A DNA stretch of 64,000 bases, from NCBI RefSeq assembly GCF_004104355.1, contig NZ_RJLM01000013.1, forward strand, positions 390 to 64,389. The letters are read 5' to 3'. The notes below the pieces were generated by a model. The model was not told where the DNA came from and searched no databases. It was given only the letters and a program-made list of their open reading frames with translations. The DNA is from Photobacterium chitinilyticum (GTDB lineage: Bacteria; Pseudomonadota; Gammaproteobacteria; Enterobacterales; Vibrionaceae). Positions 9,758-20,118 of the stretch are shown piece after piece (the stretch's first letter is position 1; every line of letters starts with the position of its first letter). The position numbers were made by a program, and so were the translations under genes.

Positions 9758-10516
9758 TTAAAGACGTCCATTGTAGTTAATTTTGTAACGCCCCTTCGGA
9801 TCCGGGTTACCCAGCCACTTAAGCTGCTGGCCGAGTTGCGGTGGAAATTCTGCCCCCGGCTTAAACCAACCATTCAAGGTATAACGCTGATCAGTTGCAA
9901 GCTCTGCCTGCCATTCACTCGACACATCAGCCGATGACTGCTCGACATCCGCCGTAACCTTGCCCTGCTCGCAGTTTAGATCTGCAATTACCGGACCGGG
10001 GTTCAACCCACCTAACGGTGAACTGACATTGCCCGCCGTCCAAGCCAATGAACCTTTCAATACCGAGCAATAGGGCGCCTGATACTGATAATCACGTAAC
10101 GTCAGCTCTAAATTGCCTGCCACCGTTGCCGGAAGGGCAACCTGAGCAAACTTCATTACCTGCTGGGCCGGCATGGATACCAACAAGTTTTCAGCAAATG
10201 GTCCGCTGGCGCTATAACCTACAACCCCACGGCCATTAAGATTCATCTCGCTCCCCTGACCGAAGCGGACATTGAATACCGCTTTACCCGATAGCAAGGA
10301 CAGCGGACTCATATCCCACTGCAAACGACCGTAATTTCTACCCTGCCACTGAACTTGTGTTGCCGAGCCCTGCCAAGGCGTACCACTAAAACCTGAAATA
10401 CTCATCCCGCGAATGGGCGGCACCTGCTGCCAGACCCAGCTCGCAGGCACATGAGCAACCAGACTAGTAATAAACACTGCGCCAAATGTGGCACCTAATC
10501 CTAACTTATACTTCAC
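9758..10516 (-). CDS. gspN: type II secretion protein GspN
   Basis: Last gene of the gspC-N operon. The 252-residue protein has one N-terminal membrane anchor (about residues 7-27) and a periplasmic domain with the motif SGFSGTPWQGSA and repeated beta segments, as in the GspN family. GspN is an accessory part of the secretion machine, dispensable in some species. It starts two bases after the gspM stop. No strong terminator follows in the 124 bases before nudE, so some read-through into nudE-cysQ is possible. Confidence 0.93.
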   Translation of the reverse strand: MKYKLGLGATFGAVFITSLVAHVPASWVWQQVPPIRGMSISGFSGTPWQGSATQVQWQGRNYGRLQWDMSPLSLLSGKAVFNVRFGQGSEMNLNGRGVVGYSASGPFAENLLVSMPAQQVMKFAQVALPATVAGNLELTLRDYQYQAPYCSVLKGSLAWTAGNVSSPLGGLNPGPVIADLNCEQGKVTADVEQSSADVSSEWQAELATDQRYTLNGWFKPGAEFPPQLGQQLKWLGNPDPKGRYKINYNGRL

Positions 10517-10518
10517 TG

Positions 10519-10995
10519 CTATCCTCGGCCCAGCTGTAAACGACTCACTTCCACCATACCGGCACTGTCGGCTTTTGACACATCCAGGAACTGGGTATCA
10601 ATACCATGTTCATCCTTAAGAAACGCCAGCCAGTTAACCAATGTATTAAATGGCAGGGGCTTAACCCAAACTTGAACAGCTTCACTACGCGGTTGCATAC
10701 GAATTAATTCAATTCGGAATCGACGTGTGGTTTCATTCACCACCTGATTCAACCCTTTATTACTGACTGCCCCCGTAGAACCAGACCGACCTCGAAGTGT
10801 TGAGATCTCATCGGCTTTGGTGCTGACCCAGCTCAGTAATTGACGTTCTGTCTGCAACCGTTGCTCGGCCATTTCAGCCCGGTTGGCCAACGGCTGCCAA
10901 AGTCCCCAGTAAAGCACTGCGATGATTAACGCACCACCACCGCCTAAAACCAAACGTTGTTCACGGGCACTTAAGGCCTTCCACCATGCATTCAT
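10519..10995 (-). CDS. gspM: type II secretion inner-membrane platform protein GspM
   Basis: A 158-residue bitopic protein: short cytoplasmic start (MNAWWKALSAREQRLV), one membrane segment at about 17-33, then a coiled segment and a small periplasmic ferredoxin-like domain. GspM binds GspL and links the ATPase GspE to the assembly platform. The gene overlaps gspL by four bases, pointing to coupled translation. Confidence 0.94.
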   Translation of the reverse strand: MNAWWKALSAREQRLVLGGGGALIIAVLYWGLWQPLANRAEMAEQRLQTERQLLSWVSTKADEISTLRGRSGSTGAVSNKGLNQVVNETTRRFRIELIRMQPRSEAVQVWVKPLPFNTLVNWLAFLKDEHGIDTQFLDVSKADSAGMVEVSRLQLGRG

Positions 10996-12272
10996 GATTT
11001 TCTCCTTAATACCACCGCCCCGATAACCTGACTGCCTTCTTTATTAAGCTGTCCTTGCTGCACCTCAAACTTTTCAGCCAATAGCGTCCGCAATTGTTCA
11101 AAGTGCTGAAATTCTGCCGCGCTTGCCTGAAAACGCAGCTCGGCGCGATTCTGATCATATTTCAAATTTTGGACATTCAACTGAGGGACCTTGCTCAAGG
11201 CAGGCTTGATCTCAGCTAACCAGCGCAACACCCCGTGTTCGCTGTCGGCCCCCCCCAAGCGGGCCAGCTCACTGCTCATCTGCCGTTTAAGATAACTCTG
11301 CGACGGAATACGTTTATACTGGGGCAGTACCTGACGGAAAATACGCTCACTTTCTGCTTTGTAGGCAACAGCCTGATCTTCCATTCGCTGAACCGATACC
11401 ACATGCTCTGCAATGACAGCGACTAACACCAGACCAGCGGCTATCGCAACTTTGCGCCATGGCTTAAGGTACTTCCTCCACGCGGGTTGCTGCTTATAAG
11501 GCCCAGAAAGTAAATTGACCTTACTGCCTTCAGCCCCAAGTGCCAGCAACTGCATTACCAGCTCCGGCGTTTCCGCCTGCCACTTACCCGATACACCCTG
11601 CGGCGCCGGCGTATAATGGCGGATCAACAGTGGCTGTAGTGATTCTGTCTCAGACTCAACAACGGACACAGCAGCAGAAGACTCATTATCGTCGCCAGCT
11701 TCCTTGGTGGCAGCTGTCGGCATTGTCTGGGCAAGCAACCAAGTATCCAGCCACGAAACTTCGGCACCAACTCCCAACGTTTCCGATTGGCGGATCAGCC
11801 ATTGACCTTCAAGCTCGGCGGCACTGTAGCTGTCGCTGAACAAAGGCAGGCACAGGCAGTCTGGCAGAAGTTTCTTCACTTCCATTCCAGCGTTATTCAG
11901 TGCCGCTAGCCATGTCTTTATCTTCCGGTGTTCAACCACCGCAACATGGGCGGTATCACTCTCTCTTTTGAGCAGATGGACATGCAATGAGTCGACATCC
12001 TGTGCCAGCTCTTCTTCCAGCAGGTATGGCAGCACAGACGCTAGCTGTCGCCCGCTTCCGGTAGGGATCGCAACGTCAGTCAACAGCATATCTCCCGCCG
12101 GGATCAGTGCAAAGACCTCGCGCTGGGCAGCATATTCTGTCAATTCGTTTAACTGGGAAAGATCAGCCAGCTGACCAGATGCAATCACTTCTTTCTGCTG
12201 TGGCGACCAGACCAGCCATTGCACCGGCTGTTCAGGCCGGCTACTTAGCCTTATCGTCAGAAATTCGCTCAC
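10992..12272 (-). CDS. gspL: type II secretion inner-membrane platform protein GspL
   Basis: A 426-residue protein with a large actin-like cytoplasmic domain that docks GspE, a single membrane segment near residue 275 (VAIAAGLVLVAVIAEHVV) and a periplasmic domain that pairs with GspM. The open frame begins at ATG 12284, but a GGAGGA Shine-Dalgarno overlaps that codon and is well placed for GTG 12272 (reading SEFLTIRLSS after the initiator), which matches how vibrio EpsL proteins begin. The start lies inside the end of gspK (32-base overlap). Confidence 0.93.
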   Translation of the reverse strand: MSEFLTIRLSSRPEQPVQWLVWSPQQKEVIASGQLADLSQLNELTEYAAQREVFALIPAGDMLLTDVAIPTGSGRQLASVLPYLLEEELAQDVDSLHVHLLKRESDTAHVAVVEHRKIKTWLAALNNAGMEVKKLLPDCLCLPLFSDSYSAAELEGQWLIRQSETLGVGAEVSWLDTWLLAQTMPTAATKEAGDDNESSAAVSVVESETESLQPLLIRHYTPAPQGVSGKWQAETPELVMQLLALGAEGSKVNLLSGPYKQQPAWRKYLKPWRKVAIAAGLVLVAVIAEHVVSVQRMEDQAVAYKAESERIFRQVLPQYKRIPSQSYLKRQMSSELARLGGADSEHGVLRWLAEIKPALSKVPQLNVQNLKYDQNRAELRFQASAAEFQHFEQLRTLLAEKFEVQQGQLNKEGSQVIGAVVLRRKS

Positions 12273-13248
12273 TGATTCCTCCATAACGGCGACGTATCAC
12301 AGTCACCTTTTCTTGGCCATCACGTTTAAGTAAGGCCACTAATCTAACTCTGGATCTATCGACCAGAATTTCTGTATCCAGCTGAAAATAATCGCTGCTT
12401 ACGGCCAAATGCTCTTTGGCTCGTTTTTTCACATCAGCGCCCAACCGGGCAATGGTGGCTTCGGCCATAAAACCATCAACGTTTTGCCAGCCATCATAAG
12501 GACGATCGGCTATCAGCGTCTGGGCATCAGACAAAGAGAGCTCAGGCGCAAACATTCCAACCAACAATGCCGCCTGATGCTCGTAGAGCGTATTCACGTT
12601 GAGTAGCATATCTGTTGTCGGAATAGCACAAAGCAACGGTTTTGCCTTGCGGTAGATCTGCGCGCTCACACCATTGACCGCACGGAATTCACTAATATCA
12701 GCCATCAGGCCTGTAGGCGGTAAATACGGTGGCTGAAAACCTTCGTAGGTACTGTCTCCAGCCCCAAAAGATGAATTAATTGCCTCAGCCGGATCGACAT
12801 ACTCCCAGCTAGAGTCCGCGACTACTTCGGCCTCATAGCTTTCAACACCAGCTTCTTCTAAGATTGATTGCAGATAACTAACCAAAAATGGCTTCTTGGT
12901 GCGGTCTGCTTCAAGTGGCAACCCTGACAAAGCGTTGAGGTTAAAGCACGCCTGACGATCAATAATATCGCCAATCGCCTCTCCCTCATCCAACGGGTAA
13001 CGCTGACCCTGAGTGGCCCAAGCCTGACTCAGGTTGACCGTATCGCTGTCATCAATCCCCTGTTGAATAGCAACCTTACCCAACTCTTCCATTCCCAGTG
13101 CATACCAATAGGCCTGCTGATTCTGTACCTGGTTTTCTACCCGGTAAAAATTGAGCTGCAACCGCTCGCTCATCTGAGCCGCGATCAGAGTCATCAATGC
13201 CAGCAGCATCAGTACAACAATCAGAGCAACCCCTTTATGCTGTTTCAT
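12241..13248 (-). CDS. gspK: type II secretion minor pseudopilin GspK
   Basis: The 335-residue large minor pseudopilin that caps the pseudopilus tip with GspI and GspJ. It has a short leader (MKQHKG) before the hydrophobic helix VALIVVLMLLALMTLIA, where the prepilin peptidase PilD/GspO would cut, and the large alpha-domain insertion typical of GspK. As in other GspK proteins, the mature residue 5 is not glutamate. Its start codon touches the gspJ stop (one-base overlap at 13248). Confidence 0.95.
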   Translation of the reverse strand: MKQHKGVALIVVLMLLALMTLIAAQMSERLQLNFYRVENQVQNQQAYWYALGMEELGKVAIQQGIDDSDTVNLSQAWATQGQRYPLDEGEAIGDIIDRQACFNLNALSGLPLEADRTKKPFLVSYLQSILEEAGVESYEAEVVADSSWEYVDPAEAINSSFGAGDSTYEGFQPPYLPPTGLMADISEFRAVNGVSAQIYRKAKPLLCAIPTTDMLLNVNTLYEHQAALLVGMFAPELSLSDAQTLIADRPYDGWQNVDGFMAEATIARLGADVKKRAKEHLAVSSDYFQLDTEILVDRSRVRLVALLKRDGQEKVTVIRRRYGGISERISDDKAK

Positions 13249-13919
13249 TAGCTGCTCTCCTTATCATCCGCACTCAGTGCAGAGGTAGGCAGCATATACA
13301 CTCGCTCTATCTCACCAAAATCTTCCAGCGTCATCTGCACCATAATGCCTTCAGGCAAGTCACTGGCCTCAGCCCATGCCTCCTGCCACTTCTTGTTACT
13401 GTAGAACCGGAAAGACAGCTTGGTAACATCGGTCAATATCTGGCGGATCAGAGGCTCGCTACCAACAACGGTATCGGGATAGCGAAACCATACCCGCTCG
13501 AGGGTATCTTCGACAATTCGGTAACCTACCCGGACATTTTCACCCCGGGGAAACATCTGCTGAGGGTTTTGCCAACCGGTACGGGTAAACATGATGCCTT
13601 GGCTCGACGAGTCGAGCAGGTATTCACCACTGAGCAACAACTTATCTGTGGGCGCTTCGCCCTGATTGCGCGTCTTCCTGGCGACAACCTGACGGAAGTC
13701 ATTATCCATCATCACCATCGCGCGCTGGATTTCCTGCAGCCGGGCATTGTGATCCTGTGACTGCTGATCGCTAAGCAGGACCCCATTCATCACCTGATAA
13801 GCCGACAGGCTCAGCATCGCAAATACCGCAATGGCAACCAGTACCTCCAGCAATGTAAAGCCCCGCTGTCGCGCATTCTTAGGCATAGCCGCTATTCGCT
13901 GTCGGTTAATTTTCAACAT
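13248..13919 (-). CDS. gspJ: type II secretion minor pseudopilin GspJ
   Basis: A 223-residue minor pseudopilin with the prepilin peptidase signature RGFTLLEVLVAIAVF, here after an 18-residue leader, which is long. ATG at codon 12 would give a leader of 7 residues and is a possible alternative start, although neither start has a strong ribosome binding site. The Glu at position +5 after the cleavage glycine is present. The gene overlaps gspI by 14 bases. Confidence 0.94.
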   Translation of the reverse strand: MLKINRQRIAAMPKNARQRGFTLLEVLVAIAVFAMLSLSAYQVMNGVLLSDQQSQDHNARLQEIQRAMVMMDNDFRQVVARKTRNQGEAPTDKLLLSGEYLLDSSSQGIMFTRTGWQNPQQMFPRGENVRVGYRIVEDTLERVWFRYPDTVVGSEPLIRQILTDVTKLSFRFYSNKKWQEAWAEASDLPEGIMVQMTLEDFGEIERVYMLPTSALSADDKESS

Positions 13920-14268
13920 AAGTTCTCAATGTCACAACCGACTGCTTTCTCGCCTGATCGGTAGAAACCGTCACATCCAATGCCCGTAAAAAGCCATCAG
14001 TCGTCTTGGTACTTTTAATTGACCAATACCACTCGCGGCCAGCCAGTTCCGATTTGCCTTTTTTCTCCGAGCTCGGAACCTGACCGGACAGACGCATTTT
14101 CGTCAGTTCATTATCTGCCACCATGGCAGCAAAGGTTTTCTCTTCCAGATAACCCAATGTATTTAGGTGCTGGCTGACAGCCTTCATCACGCTCAGGGCT
14201 GCAGTGGCAAATACTGCCAACGCTACCAGCACTTCAAGCAAGGTCATCCCGCGACTTCCCTTGTTCAT
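13906..14268 (-). CDS. gspI: type II secretion minor pseudopilin GspI
   Basis: A 120-residue minor pseudopilin with the leader MNKGSRG and the cleavage/methylation motif GMTLLEVLVALAVF. GspI nucleates the tip complex with GspJ and GspK. It overlaps gspH by four bases at its 5' end and gspJ at its 3' end. Confidence 0.95.
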   Translation of the reverse strand: MNKGSRGMTLLEVLVALAVFATAALSVMKAVSQHLNTLGYLEEKTFAAMVADNELTKMRLSGQVPSSEKKGKSELAGREWYWSIKSTKTTDGFLRALDVTVSTDQARKQSVVTLRTYVEN

Positions 14269-14855
14269 CGCGTATTCCTTTCCGTCTGGCTTTTTACTGT
14301 TTCGCCCGGCGCGAACAGGAATAGCTGCCCCAACTCGTCAGCCTGAACCCGCCAGAACTGATTTTCCCCGTCAATTTCAAATTCCAGGCTAAAGGGGGTG
14401 TATTCACCGCTGGCCATCACGACGACCTGAGGAGGTTTAATCTTTTTTTTGTCAGTTTGTTCAGCAAACAAGTCTTCATCAAACAGTGAACCCGGCTTAA
14501 ACAAACGATCCTTGTCCTGCCAGGAATAACCGCCGATTTCCACTCTCAGCTTGATCTCTTCATCCATGTCCACTTCCGTGAAAAAACGAGAATCCTGTAC
14601 AGGCTGCCAATCCTGACTGGTTAGCTGAAGAAACTGATAACGACTTCGGTCAATCCGAACCCCATAATCAATGCCATTAAGCAGGGCATCTTCTCCCAAT
14701 AGCTGAATCAAATGATGAAAACGTGCAGCCTCTTCCTTTACTTTGTCTTCCTGGCTTTCAGGCAGAGTGACGATCACTGCGACGGCACTGGTTGCAAGCA
14801 GCACCAGTACCAGTAAGATTTCGATTAAGGTAAAACCGGCCGCACGTTTCTTCAT
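14265..14855 (-). CDS. gspH: type II secretion minor pseudopilin GspH
   Basis: A 196-residue pseudopilin with the leader MKKRAAG followed by FTLIEILLVLVLLATSAVAV, including Glu+5. The C-terminal part is a beta-rich globular domain. GspH joins the tip complex to the GspG shaft. It lies 27 bases after gspG. Confidence 0.95.
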   Translation of the reverse strand: MKKRAAGFTLIEILLVLVLLATSAVAVIVTLPESQEDKVKEEAARFHHLIQLLGEDALLNGIDYGVRIDRSRYQFLQLTSQDWQPVQDSRFFTEVDMDEEIKLRVEIGGYSWQDKDRLFKPGSLFDEDLFAEQTDKKKIKPPQVVVMASGEYTPFSLEFEIDGENQFWRVQADELGQLFLFAPGETVKSQTERNTR

Positions 14856-14882
14856 TCAATTCGTCTCTGACTCGATCTACTC

Positions 14883-15317
14883 TTAGTAGTCCAGCATGTT
14901 CCAGTTACCGATATCGGTATTCACCTCTTCACCGCCATCCTGACCATCGGCACCCAAGCTAAAGATATCCACGGCACCATGCTCACCCGGCATCACGTAG
15001 TTATATTCGTTACCCCATGGGTCCTTCGGCAGACGCTTGATATAACCACCATTACGGTAGTTACGCGGCTCAGGGCTCGATGACGGTTTAGATACCAGAG
15101 CCTCCAGACCTTGGTCTGTATTCGGATAGACGCTGTTATCCAGCTTATACATATCCAGAGCCTGCTCAAGTGCACTGATATCAGTGACAACTTTCTGCTG
15201 ATCGGCTTTCTCTTTGTTGCCTAACAAATTCGGAACAACCAAACTGGCCAGCACACCCAAGATAACAATTACTACCATCACTTCCAGCAGCGTAAAGCCG
15301 CGTTGTTTGCGTTGCAT
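14883..15317 (-). CDS. gspG: type II secretion major pseudopilin GspG
   Basis: The 144-residue main subunit of the pseudopilus. Leader MQRKQRG, then FTLLEVMVVIVILGVLASLV; the calcium-site loop region near the C-terminus (FSLGADGQDGGE) is typical of GspG. The frame is open from a TTG at 15332, but that codon forms part of the Shine-Dalgarno TTGGAGGTC serving ATG 15317, which is the normal GspG start. Confidence 0.97.
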   Translation of the reverse strand: MQRKQRGFTLLEVMVVIVILGVLASLVVPNLLGNKEKADQQKVVTDISALEQALDMYKLDNSVYPNTDQGLEALVSKPSSSPEPRNYRNGGYIKRLPKDPWGNEYNYVMPGEHGAVDIFSLGADGQDGGEEVNTDIGNWNMLDY

Positions 15318-15341
15318 TGAAAAGACCTCCAAAGGAAAAAA

Positions 15342-16562
15342 CTACATACCAACCATGTTGTTCAAGGCGATGATCGGCATCAGGGTAGCAATCACGATAA
15401 ACATCACGATGCCAGCCATTACGACGATTAATAAGGGTTCAAAAATTCCCAGTGCCATGTTAACCAAGGACTCAAAGTCACGATCCTGATTATCGGCAGC
15501 CCGGGTTAGCATCTGCTCTAGTTCGCCACTGCGTTCGCCACTGGCGATCATGTGCAGCATCATCGGCGGAAAGAGCTTGGTTTGTTCAAGAGACACACGC
15601 AAGCTTGCCCCTTCTCGTACCTTGTCAGCAGCTTCAAGTACCTGCTTGTTTACCCAGGTATTGGTCATCACCTCCGATGCCACTTTCATCCCGTCAAGCA
15701 ACGGAATAGCACTGGATGTACAGATAGAAAGGGTACGGGCAAAGCGCGATGTATTCAGTCCGCGGGCAACCTTGCCGATCACCGGCAGCCCCATCACCCA
15801 GCGATCCCAGCGCAAACGAAAGTCCGGTTTTTTCAGCGCCGCTTTTAACAGCATGATCACGCTGACTATCGCAATAAGGACAACCAGCCCCCAGTTCTGA
15901 ACAAAATTACTGGCGGCCAGCAGTACCTCGGTAATCGTCGGTAACTGCTGTCCCATCTGGACAAACTGATCGACAATCTTGGGAACGACGGTGGCCAGCA
16001 AAAATGCGACAACAGAAACGGCAACCAAGGTTAGCATGGTCGGATAGATCATTGCCTGCTGCAGTTTGCTCCGCATCTGCTGGCGGTTTTCCGTGTAATC
16101 GGCCAACCGGTTTAACACGGTATCAAGGTGACCGGATTTTTCTCCGGCGGCAACCATTGCCCGAAACAATTGATCAAAGATATGCGGATATTCAGCCATA
16201 CTGTCTGACAAGGTATAACCTTCGACCACACGAGAGCGGACGGCCAAGAGCATGTTTTTCAGCCGAGGCTTTTCACTCTGCTCTCCTACCGCCTTGAGGC
16301 ACTCCTCCAACGGCATCGCCGCCTGGACCAACGTCGCCAGCTGACGGGTAATCAATGACAGCTCATTCGTGCTGATCCCGCGGCGAAACTGGAAGCCACC
16401 ACCGGCCTTCTTCTTTTCCCGCTCATGGGACTGAACGATATCAACTGGGGTCAACCCCTGCTCTCGCAGCTGCTGGCGTACCTGACGGGCAGTATCACCT
16501 TCCAGCACACCCTTTTTCTGCCGTCCCTTTCCATCAAGTGCTTTATATTCAAACGCAGCCAT
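15342..16562 (-). CDS. gspF: type II secretion inner-membrane platform protein GspF
   Basis: A 406-residue polytopic protein with two homologous cytoplasmic helical domains and three membrane segments (near 170-190, 220-240 and 375-400). It is the core of the assembly platform and transmits GspE motion to pseudopilin addition. The sequence MAAFEYKALDGKGRQKKGV is the standard N-terminus. It starts three bases after the gspE stop. Confidence 0.97.
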   Translation of the reverse strand: MAAFEYKALDGKGRQKKGVLEGDTARQVRQQLREQGLTPVDIVQSHEREKKKAGGGFQFRRGISTNELSLITRQLATLVQAAMPLEECLKAVGEQSEKPRLKNMLLAVRSRVVEGYTLSDSMAEYPHIFDQLFRAMVAAGEKSGHLDTVLNRLADYTENRQQMRSKLQQAMIYPTMLTLVAVSVVAFLLATVVPKIVDQFVQMGQQLPTITEVLLAASNFVQNWGLVVLIAIVSVIMLLKAALKKPDFRLRWDRWVMGLPVIGKVARGLNTSRFARTLSICTSSAIPLLDGMKVASEVMTNTWVNKQVLEAADKVREGASLRVSLEQTKLFPPMMLHMIASGERSGELEQMLTRAADNQDRDFESLVNMALGIFEPLLIVVMAGIVMFIVIATLMPIIALNNMVGM

Positions 16563-16565
16563 CTA

Positions 16566-18068
16566 TCACCCCTCCTTTGTGACTCGCATCACTTCTTCAA
16601 GGGTGGTGACACCTGCTCTGACTTTCTCCAAACCATCATCACGGATACTCGGCGTATGCGCTCTAATGGCCTTTTCAATCGCTAGCTCACCGACTTCCGC
16701 ATGGATCAACTCCTGCACATTCTCATCAATCAGCAATAGCTCATGAATACCGGTACGGCCCCGGTAGCCTTTGTTGTTGCAGGCCTCGCAGCCAACTGCA
16801 CGATATAGTGTCAGTGGCTCAGCCTCGGTCAGACCAAACAGCTTCTTCTGCTCGGCATCTGCCTCGTAGGGCTCACGACAAGTCTTACACAAAGTCCGCA
16901 CCAAGCGCTGAGCCAAAACACCCAGCAACGAGGATGACACCAGAAACGGCTCAATGCCCATATCACGCAGACGGGTGATAGCACCCACAGCAGTATTGGT
17001 GTGTAACGTAGACAATACCATGTGACCGGTCAGAGAGGCCTGTACCGCAATTGAGGCGGTTTCAAGATCTCGAATTTCACCGACCATCACCACGTCCGGA
17101 TCCTGACGCAAAATCGCTCTCAGACCACGGGCAAAGGTCATATCCACCTTGGCATTTACCTGAGTCTGACCGATACCATCGATATCAAACTCAATAGGAT
17201 CTTCAACTGTCAGGATATTGCGCTCCTGACCATTGAGCTCTTGCAAGCCGGCGTACAAGGTCGTCGATTTACCCGACCCCGTTGGACCGGTAACCAAAAT
17301 AATCCCGTGCGGACGCTGAATAATATGCTGAAAGTTCTCGTGGTTGCCCTGAGTCATGCCCAAGCTGTACAAGTCGAGTCGAGTCGCATTCTTGTCAAGC
17401 AGACGCAATACGACCCGCTCACCGTGTGACGACGGCATGGTCGATACACGTACGTCAACGGCCCGGCCACCAATGCGCAGCGAAATACGGCCATCCTGCG
17501 GTACCCGCTTCTCGGCAATATCAAGCCTTGCCATAACCTTAATACGAGATACCAGCAACGGTGCCAGTTTACGGCTCGGCTTCAACACTTCACGCAGCAC
17601 ACCATCAACCCGAAATCGAATAGATAGCACTTTTTCAAAGGTTTCAATGTGAATGTCCGACGCGGCTTCTTTGATTGCCTCAGCCAGCATTGCATTGATC
17701 AGCTTGATAATTGGTGCGTCGTCTTCAGATTCCAGCAAATCTTCCGTTTCCGGCAACTCTTCAGCCAATGAGAAAAAATCATCGCTGTCCGAGCCCAGAT
17801 CTTCCATTAGCTGGCGGGCTTCCGACGAATCCCGCTGGTAGGCATCAGTCAGCTTAAGCTCAAATTCTTTATCACCCAGCTCCTGTGGACTAAACGCCCC
17901 ACCGGCTACCCGGCGGACTTCTGCCAATACCGGGGCAGTCAGGCTACCGCTATAGAAAAGAACCCATCCCTGCTCGGCAGACTCCAGCACGACCCGGTGG
18001 CGCTTGGCAAAAGAAAAAGGCAACCGGAACAAGGGCTGAAAGGCCACAACCGGATTCTCAGTTTCCAT
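16566..18068 (-). CDS. gspE: type II secretion ATPase GspE
   Basis: The 500-residue hexameric ATPase that powers pseudopilus assembly. N-terminal domain binds GspL. Walker [10 protein letters not shown] is near residue 262, followed by an Asp box (TVEDPIEF), Walker B (VMVGEIRD) and the His box (LSTLHTN). The zinc-binding tetracysteine CxxC...CxxC is present (CKTC and CEAC, about residues 397-433). Its initiating ATG overlaps the last base of gspD. Confidence 0.97.
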   Translation of the reverse strand: METENPVVAFQPLFRLPFSFAKRHRVVLESAEQGWVLFYSGSLTAPVLAEVRRVAGGAFSPQELGDKEFELKLTDAYQRDSSEARQLMEDLGSDSDDFFSLAEELPETEDLLESEDDAPIIKLINAMLAEAIKEAASDIHIETFEKVLSIRFRVDGVLREVLKPSRKLAPLLVSRIKVMARLDIAEKRVPQDGRISLRIGGRAVDVRVSTMPSSHGERVVLRLLDKNATRLDLYSLGMTQGNHENFQHIIQRPHGIILVTGPTGSGKSTTLYAGLQELNGQERNILTVEDPIEFDIDGIGQTQVNAKVDMTFARGLRAILRQDPDVVMVGEIRDLETASIAVQASLTGHMVLSTLHTNTAVGAITRLRDMGIEPFLVSSSLLGVLAQRLVRTLCKTCREPYEADAEQKKLFGLTEAEPLTLYRAVGCEACNNKGYRGRTGIHELLLIDENVQELIHAEVGELAIEKAIRAHTPSIRDDGLEKVRAGVTTLEEVMRVTKEG

Positions 18069-20080
18069 TACTGCGCCTCCAACTGGGCGACAAAGGCGCG
18101 TACTTCCGGCGGTAGTGAAATATCTTCTCCATATTTCGGCAGTACCGGCGTTTTGGTGTCCGGCATCAGCCGCAGACCTTTATCGGCACGGTAGAGCTGC
18201 TCAGCACGAATATAGTTGTATTTACGCTGGGTAATACCGTCGGCCGTGACGCCATCGCGAATAATGGTCGGCTTGATAAATACCATCAGGTTGGTTTTTG
18301 ACTTGGTGGTATTGGTCGATTTAAATAGGTGCCCCAGAATCGGAATATCGCCCAAAAGAGGAATTTTCTGCTCGCTTTCGTCCACCTGTTCCTGAATCAG
18401 GCCGCCCAGAGCTATCATCTGACCATCCTGCACCAGTACTGACGTGGTTAGCTGACGTTTGGAGAACCGCACATCTACCGCCCCTTCGGCACCGAGTACA
18501 TTAGACACTTCCTGCTCGATTTTCAGCTGGACGGAATCACCTTCGTTGATCTGTGGTACCACATTCAGCTTGATCCCCACTTCCTTGCGCTCGACAGTCT
18601 GGAACGGGTTGTCATTATTCGAGCTGGACGTCGAACCGGTCACCACCGGCACTTCCTCACCAACAATAAAAGAGGCCTCGCCGTTATCCATCACCGTAAT
18701 ACTCGGCGATGACAAAATATTGGAGTTGCGATCGGAAGCTACCGCATTAACCAGCGCAGTCCAGTCCCCCATCACAACGCCCAGCGCAGCACCGTTAACG
18801 CCACTCAATACACTGGCCAATTTTGTATAGTCACCCTGAGTTGCTTTGTTTTCAGTTCTATTGCCATTCGAATCAATAACGGTTGAACCTGGGACATCTT
18901 CAGCCTCTTTCAAGCCCACCGCATATTGGGAGATAGGGATACCAGAGTTACCAAACTGAACCACCCCACCGTCCAAGGAACCCCACTGAACACCGAAATT
19001 AACACCATCGCCTTCAGCCAGCTCTACAATCATCGCCTCAATCAGTACCTGTGCCCGGCGAATATCCAGCTGGGCAATGATATTTTCCAGCGCACGCATG
19101 ATATCTGGCGGCGCTGTCAGGATCAGGGAGTTGGTATCAACGTGGGCCGAAATCATCACTTCGGCATTACCGCTTGCCGCTGTCTTCTTACTGCCGCCTT
19201 TCTTCTCGGCCTGCAGGTTGTCAGACACCCCTTTCAGGACATCAACCAATTCCTCGGCGTTGGCATATTTAAGGTACACAACCCGGTTATTGCCCGATGT
19301 GGCCATCTCCTTATCTAGCTGGTGAATAAGACGCTTGAGACGGTTGCGCACCTTGGGATCGCCTGACAGCAATACCGCATTGGTACGCTCGTCGGCAACC
19401 AGCTTAGGCTGCAAAAATTGTGGGGTAGACTTGGAGTCGGCCGATTTATTCAGTGCATCCACGATACGCACCATTTCTGCTGCCGATGCATTGCGTAGTT
19501 CGACCACATCAATTTCTTTGTCACCGGCGCGGTCGACACGCTCGATAATCTCAGCCAGACGGTTTACCACGGCAGCACGGCCTGTGATCATAATGATATT
19601 GGCAGGGTCGTAATGCACGACATTACCCGCACCGGCATTATCATTGAGCTGACGCAGCAACGGAGATAGTTCACGGACCGACACGTTGCGAACGGCAATG
19701 ACCCGGGTAACAACCTGATCACCCTTGACTTGGTCTTTTCCGCCAACCACAGGGATCGCTGAAATTTTCGCGTCTTTATCACGGATAACTTTCAGAACCC
19801 CGTTATCCATTTCAACGACAGCAAAACCGTAGACTTCCAGCACATTAAGGAAAAACTGATAATACTGCTCATCATTCAGCAAGTCATAACTGCGAACATT
19901 AACCTGCCCACGAACAGCAGGGTCAACAATGATCGTTTTCTGCAGATTGCGTCCGACAATATTAATGAATTCCTGAATATCGGTTCCTTTGAAGCTGGCG
20001 CTAAAGTCATTTGCCATTGCAGAGCTGCACAACAAGCTCCCGGCCAGCCACAGGGCACTTTTACCCATCCATTTTTTCAC
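18068..20080 (-). CDS. gspD: type II secretion outer-membrane secretin GspD
   Basis: The 670-residue secretin that forms the outer-membrane gate. Signal peptide ends near SSAMA, followed by an N0 domain ([17 protein letters not shown]), N1-N3 repeats and the C-terminal secretin core with VPVVTG and the LGGLIQE segment. The open frame starts at GTG 20119, but GTG 20080 has a well-spaced AGGAG and begins directly with the signal peptide ([16 protein letters not shown]), so I prefer it. No S-domain pilotin tail is obvious. Confidence 0.95.
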   Translation of the reverse strand: MKKWMGKSALWLAGSLLCSSAMANDFSASFKGTDIQEFINIVGRNLQKTIIVDPAVRGQVNVRSYDLLNDEQYYQFFLNVLEVYGFAVVEMDNGVLKVIRDKDAKISAIPVVGGKDQVKGDQVVTRVIAVRNVSVRELSPLLRQLNDNAGAGNVVHYDPANIIMITGRAAVVNRLAEIIERVDRAGDKEIDVVELRNASAAEMVRIVDALNKSADSKSTPQFLQPKLVADERTNAVLLSGDPKVRNRLKRLIHQLDKEMATSGNNRVVYLKYANAEELVDVLKGVSDNLQAEKKGGSKKTAASGNAEVMISAHVDTNSLILTAPPDIMRALENIIAQLDIRRAQVLIEAMIVELAEGDGVNFGVQWGSLDGGVVQFGNSGIPISQYAVGLKEAEDVPGSTVIDSNGNRTENKATQGDYTKLASVLSGVNGAALGVVMGDWTALVNAVASDRNSNILSSPSITVMDNGEASFIVGEEVPVVTGSTSSSNNDNPFQTVERKEVGIKLNVVPQINEGDSVQLKIEQEVSNVLGAEGAVDVRFSKRQLTTSVLVQDGQMIALGGLIQEQVDESEQKIPLLGDIPILGHLFKSTNTTKSKTNLMVFIKPTIIRDGVTADGITQRKYNYIRAEQLYRADKGLRLMPDTKTPVLPKYGEDISLPPEVRAFVAQLEAQ

Positions 20081-20118
20081 AAAAAACTCCTGATTAATGT
20101 CGCGTTTGCCATAAGCCA

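Noticed and set aside
13197-13760. 187-codon plus-strand frame over gspK-gspJ
   Set aside because: Antisense to two confident gsp genes with no signals of its own.
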